From JADLHS01 sp039806955 (GTDB taxonomy: Bacteria > Verrucomicrobiota > Verrucomicrobiia > Limisphaerales > JADLHS01), in the NCBI GenBank assembly GCA_039806955.1, contig JBDHQI010000003.1:134197-198196 (forward strand): DNA of 64,000 bases, in the 5' to 3' direction. A model generated the notes under the pieces. The model made no database searches and was not told the origin of the DNA. It saw only the letters and a list, made by a program, of their open reading frames with translations. Every line of letters starts with the position of its first letter. Position 1 is the first letter of the stretch. Shown in pieces: positions 58,362-64,000 of the stretch. Position numbers and translations under genes: made by a program.

Positions 58362-61226
58362 AACCTCCTCGGGCGCGTGCAACCAGCGGATCAGATCCGC
58401 CATCTCCTGCGGCCGGAGCGCGGATTCAAAACCGACTGGCATCAGTGAAATTTTTGATGGTTCGATGCTGGCAAGGTCGCTGCGCAGCACTACGTGATCC
58501 ACTCCGCCCGCCATGCGGATAACGAGATTGTTGGCGGTTTCGGCGGAGATGATACCCGACAATTCCTCACCCGACTCGAGCGTGAGGTTCCAGGCGCGAT
58601 AGCGAGCTTCGATCGCTTGATTCGGATCCAGTATTGCGGTCAACAGCCAGTCCGTTGGTTTGGTCGCCACCATCCCCAAGTCCGGCCCGACTTCATGGCC
58701 TTCGCCGTTCAAACGGTGACAGGTGGCGCACAGCTCCTGAAAGTGTCGCCGCCCGCGGTTTGCGTCACCGGGCAACTTCTCCACGTCGGCAAAATCCGCG
58801 ATGACTCCTGCGCGATCGCTGGATGAGGGCGTCAGAGTCACGGTCGTGGCGCGCTGGGGTGCGCTCCGCTTCTGGTTCAACTGCTCGAACAGTTTGCTTT
58901 CGGGACGCAATGACGACATCACCGCAATGCGCAGGATTTCATCGGCATCTTCCCGCGCCGCCAGTTCGCGCAGTACGGGTTCGCTGTTTGCCGCCGGCCA
59001 GGCGCCGAGCGAAAAGGCCGCTTGTAATCGCACTGGCGCTTCGCCATCGGCTGTCAACGCTGCAACCGTGGAGAAAATGTGGTCGCTCTTGCCAGCCCAG
59101 CTTTCGCTTTGCCGCAGCGCTTCACAGCGAACCTCCGGATGCGGATCGGACAAGGCGTTCACCAGGGTTTTGGACGAAAGCAGTTCCAGCAATCCCAGCG
59201 TGGCCAGCGCCTGCAAACGCACTTGCGGCGCGTGCGCCAGTGTCAGCAACTTTTCCAGGTCTGCACCCACTGTTTTGTCACTGCGCTCGAAAAGAAGTCG
59301 TTGCGCCGTATCGCGTTGCCAGCCGTTCAAGCTGTTCATCGCGATAACCAGCTCGCGGGAATTCATTTTGGCAAGATTCGGGATGGGACGACGTGGACGG
59401 TCTTCCGGCACAACCCGGTAAATACGTCCCTGGTCTTCGCCGGCGCGCAAATCCAGTCGCGCCTGCATCTCGGGCGAAATCCATTCCGGATGTTCCAGCA
59501 CGAAGCGATACATGTCCGCGATGTATAACGCGCCATCCGGTCCGGTGCGCAGGGTGACTGGACGAAACCAATTATCCGTGCTCGCCAGGAATTCGCTTTG
59601 CTCTTCGCCGGGCGGGCGTTGGCTGCGGAAACCAGCGCCATCACGCACCAACACTTCGCGATGCACGGTGTTGTGAACCGGTTCACTGGTAAAGACGCTG
59701 GCGGCAAAGTCCGGGCCGAATAAATCGTCGCGATACGGACTGGGACTGCACGCGCTGGTGACATGGTTCAGCGACCACGGTTGGTTCGGACGCACGAGCG
59801 CGGGACTGATCGGGAACACGCGCGTGGAATTTTCGTAGTTGGCCAGCACGTGCATCACGCTCTTCACTGCGAGCCGTGGATTCCTGCGGAGGTAATGTTC
59901 CGGCAACGTCACGTGCCACAGCCAGGTCGGGTTGTTATTGCCAAACCAGTGACCCCAGTCGTCCCGACGCCGGCCGTATTGCGTCGCGGCGGACACAGTC
60001 TCCATTTCGCCGGTGTCGGGATGCAACCGCACGTCGCGTCCGCTGATGGAAATCACCTGATCGGTCCGCAGCGATTTCACCCGACCGCCGCTGTCGCCGT
60101 TCGCGACATAGACCCACCCATCCAACCCCCACTCGAATCCGTTGAAGCGATGCTGCTGATTACCGGGATTGAAACCGGTGAACAGCACGCGGCGCGTGTC
60201 GGCGTGGCCGTCGCCGTCAGTGTCTTCGGCATAAATCAAATCCGGCGCGGCGGCGATCAGCACGCCGTTGCGCCACGGCATGACACTCGTGGGGAATGGA
60301 ACGTCTTTGAGGAACTCCGTGGCGCGGTCGTAACGCCCGTCGCCATCGGTGTCCTCCAGAAATTTCACCACGCCGCCGGGTTTGCCTTGGCCATCCATGC
60401 CCAGCGGGTAATCGCGAATCTCCACCACCCACAATCGTCCTGCGGCATCCCAGTCCAGATAAACCGGATCCACTACCAGCGGTTCGGCTGCCACCAATTC
60501 GATGTGGAATCCCGGGTGCAATTGAAAACTCGCCAGCGCCTCGGTTGGGGATTTTGGCGGCGGCATGGCGAAGGCGATGAGTTTGCGAGCCGAACGACGT
60601 TCAATCGCCGCTGGCTGACCGTTGTGCGCCGGTCGCGCGATGAGCAGTTCGCCGTCCTCGATGCTTACATCTGCACCGACGACCGAGGGCGGCTCATTCG
60701 GCGTGCCGGTGCGCTCGTCGGCCTTCACAAACTGCGACCAGCCGCGGGTCCAGCCCAGATCGGGCCGGACTTCCTTATTCCAGAGGTGGATGGCGTAGCG
60801 TTCCGGATTGGAAAAGAGGATGTCGTCGAAACCATCGCCGTTAAGGTCCACAAACCGCAATCCGGCGTCGTGCCCCCGTTCGTCAACCAGGCGCATCCCA
60901 TGGGGAATCATCCAGTCGGTTTTTTCCCAGTCACCCGTTTGTGCATTGTACCGCTGGACTTCGATACCGGCAGCCGTGCTCACAACCCGTTCCGCAACCC
61001 CATCGCGATCAAAATCGCGGAGCAAGGGGACCGAGGGGGTGGGTTGCGCGTTGGCGGGAACGAATGTCCACAGACCCAGCGCGCCGACGAGCAGGGCGAT
61101 GAAGGTGAGAAATTGCCTTGAGACTCTGAGGTGTTGAACAGGAGTCCGTTTGTCCACTTCCACCTTGTTCGGCGCTGCTTCCGCCCGTCGCGGAAGCGAG
61201 GGCTGGATGAAGAGCTGGGAGCTCAT
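58353..61226 (-). CDS. PVC-type membrane-bound dehydrogenase/HEAT/cytochrome c protein
   Basis: A 957-residue protein. A membrane anchor (FLTFIALLVGALGLWTFVPA) is followed by an FG-GAP-like segment (LRDFDRDGVAERVV, LNGDGFDDILFSNP), a PQQ/GDH-type beta-propeller of the PVC-type (FEIELVAAEP-like HIELVAAEPLVVDPVYLDWD, GVVKFLEDTDGDGRYDRATE, WGLDGWVYVANGDSGG), HEAT-like repeats (LQALATLGLLELLSSKTLVN), and a C-terminal cytochrome c with CATCHRLNGEGHEVGPDLG. This architecture is a planctomycete/verrucomicrobial speciality, probably oxidising sugars or similar outside the cytoplasm. ATG 61226 is preferred; GTG 61274 would nearly touch the preceding gene. Confidence 0.9.
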   Translation of the reverse strand: MSSQLFIQPSLPRRAEAAPNKVEVDKRTPVQHLRVSRQFLTFIALLVGALGLWTFVPANAQPTPSVPLLRDFDRDGVAERVVSTAAGIEVQRYNAQTGDWEKTDWMIPHGMRLVDERGHDAGLRFVDLNGDGFDDILFSNPERYAIHLWNKEVRPDLGWTRGWSQFVKADERTGTPNEPPSVVGADVSIEDGELLIARPAHNGQPAAIERRSARKLIAFAMPPPKSPTEALASFQLHPGFHIELVAAEPLVVDPVYLDWDAAGRLWVVEIRDYPLGMDGQGKPGGVVKFLEDTDGDGRYDRATEFLKDVPFPTSVMPWRNGVLIAAAPDLIYAEDTDGDGHADTRRVLFTGFNPGNQQHRFNGFEWGLDGWVYVANGDSGGRVKSLRTDQVISISGRDVRLHPDTGEMETVSAATQYGRRRDDWGHWFGNNNPTWLWHVTLPEHYLRRNPRLAVKSVMHVLANYENSTRVFPISPALVRPNQPWSLNHVTSACSPSPYRDDLFGPDFAASVFTSEPVHNTVHREVLVRDGAGFRSQRPPGEEQSEFLASTDNWFRPVTLRTGPDGALYIADMYRFVLEHPEWISPEMQARLDLRAGEDQGRIYRVVPEDRPRRPIPNLAKMNSRELVIAMNSLNGWQRDTAQRLLFERSDKTVGADLEKLLTLAHAPQVRLQALATLGLLELLSSKTLVNALSDPHPEVRCEALRQSESWAGKSDHIFSTVAALTADGEAPVRLQAAFSLGAWPAANSEPVLRELAAREDADEILRIAVMSSLRPESKLFEQLNQKRSAPQRATTVTLTPSSSDRAGVIADFADVEKLPGDANRGRRHFQELCATCHRLNGEGHEVGPDLGMVATKPTDWLLTAILDPNQAIEARYRAWNLTLESGEELSGIISAETANNLVIRMAGGVDHVVLRSDLASIEPSKISLMPVGFESALRPQEMADLIRWLHAPEEVKK

Positions 61227-61277
61227 GATCTCGCGGTCAGACGATGTGTTGGTTGAAACGGTCGATGCGCACACCCG

Positions 61278-62696
61278 TCACTTCGAGAGGCGCTCAATGA
61301 CGTTGCGGGTAATGCGTTCGACGGTGGGGTCGCCGCGCAAGCCGTGCGCCCAATCCGTGCTGCCGCAGGTGAAGACCGTTCCGCCGCGTGTATAGACGCC
61401 CAGCACCGAGTGGCCTTTGCGCCCGTTCTCCCAGCGCTCATACCATTGGCAATCGTCCGGATGCCATTGTGCGGGCGCCGTGGCCAGCACTTCGAAAGTT
61501 TCCGGCGTGCCGTCGCGGTGCGTGGGAAACGGCAGTCCGTCGCGCCATTCCAATTCGCAGCCATCGCACTCGTATCCGACGATCGTATCCTTGCTACCGA
61601 ACTCGTCGCCGCGTTTCAAATCCGTCCCGGCGAACAGCCAGTGCTCGGGCCGATGCACCGTGTAACCGCCGCTGGCGTCCATGAGTTGACCATGACTTTT
61701 GTGGTAGCCGCCCCACAAAAAGCCCACGCCCGTAAGCTGATTCTCCGGTCGTTTGACGAGATAATGACTCCAGAGCGTGGACAGGATGCCGTGATTTTCG
61801 CGCGTGCCGTAAATGGGATCCCAGAGGTAATTTTGCTTCCAGCCCGTCAACGCCTGACCGTTGTCCTCACTGCGCACCTGCCAGCAACAGGTGTTGCCGC
61901 TGAAGAACGCCACGTTGCCGCCATTGGCGATGAATTGCTCCAGATGATCGCGCATTGGCGCAGACCAATACTCGTCATGCCCGACGCTGAGCACGAGGCG
62001 ATACGCTTTCAAAATCTCTGGATGAAACTCCAGATCCCCGTTCGCCGCGTAATCGAGCGCGATACCGTTGCGCTCCGCCCAGTCCACGAACGGCTGTTCC
62101 CAGTTGCCAAACTGGCTCGCGGGCGGCCGCTGGTACGACACGCGATGCCCCTGATTGCCGCCGCGTCCGTGATAGGCGTACAGGCTGAAGCCGCCCCAGT
62201 TGTTGTAAGCGTTGTAAGTGTGCGTCGTCAGTTGCAACAGGATTTTGCTTTGGCGACCCGGTTCGGCGGCGCGGAGAATGAAGAAACAACTCCCTTCCGC
62301 TGAACGGGCATTGCGCTGGATGTATTTTCCGCCGCCGTCATTGGCGCGCAGGCTCACGTGATAATAACCGCTGCGCCAGGTGTCTGGAATCTTCAGCGTC
62401 AACGCCGCCGGCCAACCGCAGCCGTGCGACGAGGCGTTCTCGGGCACGGGATACTCATGGCCCTCGACGGAACCGGACCAGACACTTTCCCGTTTCGCGC
62501 CGATGCGAATGATTTCGACCGCGAACTTGGCGGCACTACTGTTCACGTGCAACGTCAATTCCTCACCCGGCGCGTAACTGATCTGTCCCGCGTAACCTTC
62601 CACAAACAAAGGTCGCGGCTCATCTTCGGCCCGGAGCATGACGATGGAGGAAAGGATCAGAACACAACCCAGCAAACCACGCGGCAAAAAGTTCAT
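61278..62696 (-). CDS. N,N-dimethylformamidase beta-subunit-like exported protein
   Basis: A 472-residue exported protein with signal peptide LLGCVLILSSIVMLRAEDEP. The body matches the DMF-beta-like family: SYAPGEELTLHVNSSAAKF, THTYNAYNNWGGFSLYAYHG, LVLSVGHDEYWSAPMRDHLE, NVAFFSGNTCCWQVR and GGTVFTCGSTDWAHGL. In dimethylformamidase this subunit binds an active-site iron, but homologues in this phylum are of unknown substrate. It lies four bases or 51 bases (depending on the start) upstream of the large cytochrome protein, so cotranscription is likely. Confidence 0.85.
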   Translation of the reverse strand: MNFLPRGLLGCVLILSSIVMLRAEDEPRPLFVEGYAGQISYAPGEELTLHVNSSAAKFAVEIIRIGAKRESVWSGSVEGHEYPVPENASSHGCGWPAALTLKIPDTWRSGYYHVSLRANDGGGKYIQRNARSAEGSCFFILRAAEPGRQSKILLQLTTHTYNAYNNWGGFSLYAYHGRGGNQGHRVSYQRPPASQFGNWEQPFVDWAERNGIALDYAANGDLEFHPEILKAYRLVLSVGHDEYWSAPMRDHLEQFIANGGNVAFFSGNTCCWQVRSEDNGQALTGWKQNYLWDPIYGTRENHGILSTLWSHYLVKRPENQLTGVGFLWGGYHKSHGQLMDASGGYTVHRPEHWLFAGTDLKRGDEFGSKDTIVGYECDGCELEWRDGLPFPTHRDGTPETFEVLATAPAQWHPDDCQWYERWENGRKGHSVLGVYTRGGTVFTCGSTDWAHGLRGDPTVERITRNVIERLSK

Positions 62697-62773
62697 GCTA
62701 CAGTTTCAAATTGCCGCCCCTCGCTTGGCAAGCGGAAATCAGCCACTTTGATGACTTCCCTGTGCGTGGCGGA

Positions 62774-64000
62774 ATGGCTACCCTTGCGGCCATCGTGACA
62801 ATGGCTGCTCGCATCCTGAGTCTGCTGCTGAGTCTGCTCATGGCCGGACCGATGAGTTGGCCCGCATTCGCGTTGACGCGATCTCTCACCCACCTCACCA
62901 CCGCAGGATCACCTGGTCCAACTTCCATCTTGGTGAATGGCGTGGCCGCCGCGCGGGCGTGGTGTGGGTATGACGGGCACGGCAACGTGCGGTTTGGGCT
63001 CAACGATGAAGGGGTAATCAGCGATCGCTACACGTATGACGCGTTTGGAGTGGTGATTGAGCCGAGCGGCAGCACGCCGAACAGTCATTTGTACTGCGGG
63101 GAGCGGTTCGACCAAGACCTGGGGCTGTATTACCTGCGGGCGCGGTATCTGAATCCCAACAGCGGACGGTTCTGGACGATGGATGGATTTGAGGGCACGC
63201 AGACGGACCCGCTCTCCCTACACAAATACCTCTATGCACACGCAGACCCCGTAAATGGCGTGGATTCCACGGGACATAACACTGATTACATCTCGTTCAA
63301 CATAAGCACAGCCATTGCAGGTGGATTGGCGGGAGCAACGTATGGGGCATATTCAGCCCAGAGAACCGGCCGTAATATTTGGGCCGGTGCTGCAATTGGC
63401 TTTGGTGCGGGTTTTGTCGGTGGCGGTGTCTTCGGGGCTGTCCCTGCTGCGGTTTGAGGAACAAAGGCTGGGATTGCCACGCTGGGCACGTTTTCAGCAA
63501 TTGTGCTTAACAGCGCAATCAACTATGCAAACGCGGGCTACTACGATCTGGCTCTCATGGATGCGGCGTTTGCATTTGCTCCTTTGGGAATTAATCTCGG
63601 CCCTCCGAAGGCCGGCAATTTGGGGCCGCGACCACAAACACTGAATGCTGCTGAGGCGCGAGCTTGGTACAACAACGAGATAATCACCCTTCGGATGATC
63701 GTCGCTGAAATGCGATCCGGCGGGCAGATGACGCTTGAAGCCATTGCTACCTTTGCGAGCAACTACAGAAACGGCCTGAAAATCAAAGCACGGGCATTGA
63801 TGGAAGATCAGGCTACCGCGCAAAACCTACCACCGATCCGTTCGACGGAATATTACATCCAGAAGTATAAGTCCCAGGGACATTCGGGTGACGCTGCTTA
63901 TGAGAAGGTCATCGAAGGTTTCCTAACCTGCAAATTTCACAAATTTCTTGGAACCGACGTCCGGGGGATGGTTTTCAGTGCGCAAAGCGCCGCGCCGTTC
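62774..64000 (+). pseudogene. Truncated Rhs tip with in-frame stop, running off the window
   Basis: Only the last part of an Rhs protein is present. After a signal-like run (MAARILSLLLSLLMAGP) come the core motifs YDGHGNVRFGLNDEGVISDR, YTYDAFG, GERFDQDLGLYYLRARYLNP, GRFWTMDGFEG and LYAHADPVNGVDSTG; the YD repeats that should precede are missing. Frame then meets TGA at 63455-63457, yet the same frame stays open for 181 codons to the window edge with protein-like sequence (GTKAGIATLGTFSAIVLNSA, AEARAWYNNEIITLRMIVAE, YYIQKYKSQGHSGDAAYEKV), the expected variable toxin tip. So the gene is 5' truncated and has one nonsense codon (or a sequencing error). Confidence 0.75.

Noticed and set aside
63455..63457. 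Selenocysteine or programmed readthrough at the Rhs TGA
   Set aside because: No selenoprotein family relation and no visible hairpin immediately after the codon; simple nonsense mutation or base error is more likely.

Overview
The window looks like chromosome from a Verrucomicrobiota bacterium, most likely of the Pedosphaera/Limisphaerales kind. That placement is inference from gene content: a PVC-type CxxCH cytochrome/HEAT protein, a fused CcoNO oxidase, many secreted proteins with a similar C-terminal repeat, DUF5989/SxtJ/carbamoyltransferase genes and dispersed REP-like palindromes. GC is moderately high, gene density is high, and I found no rRNA, tRNA or CRISPR array.

Layout. 0-4.6 kb: the tail of an unknown gene and two exported S9 serine peptidases separated by a REPIN-like repeat. 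4.6-13.4 kb: a complete cbb3 (high-affinity, low-oxygen) cytochrome oxidase operon in the order ccoI-ccoS-ccoNO-ccoQ-ccoP-ccoG-ccoH-safE, with tight overlaps and several short palindromes, one of them inside the ccoI reading frame. 13.4-18.7 kb: unknown proteins, a GH57 glycosidase and a decayed transposase. 18.7-24.2 kb: a divergent two-operon module. The leftward arm has a PatA-like response regulator, a roadblock-like protein and a helical protein. The rightward arm has a large Pro/Ala-rich roadblock protein, an MglA-type GTPase and an MglB-like roadblock protein. This is probably a polarity or surface-behaviour switch and is the most system-like unknown in the window.

24.2-39.2 kb: a secreted esterase, an exported protein, a carbamoyltransferase-SxtJ-DUF5989 cluster, a GH-like protein, a probable amino-sugar group (Gfo/Idh oxidoreductase, PIG-L deacetylase, NagB-like deaminase), a toxin-antitoxin-like pair, an M23 peptidase preceded by an 18-codon stub of a second nagB-like gene, and RNase HII. 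39.7-48.3 kb: housekeeping genes (HU/IHF, hisS, malQ, DUF5679, tandem NDPK, tatD, CBS, folB, HAD-Nudix fusion).

48.4-54.3 kb: a nitrite-reduction group: an oxidase-like membrane protein, copper nitrite reductase NirK fused to cytochrome c, NirV, SCO and a methyltransferase. With the cbb3 operon this points to respiration at low oxygen with nitrite as an alternative acceptor. 54.3-64 kb: a eukaryotic-type HisA, a CAP-domain exoprotein, a REP cluster, a YegP-like protein, a large PVC cytochrome protein, a dimethylformamidase-beta-like protein, and a truncated Rhs tip with an in-frame stop that runs off the end of the window.
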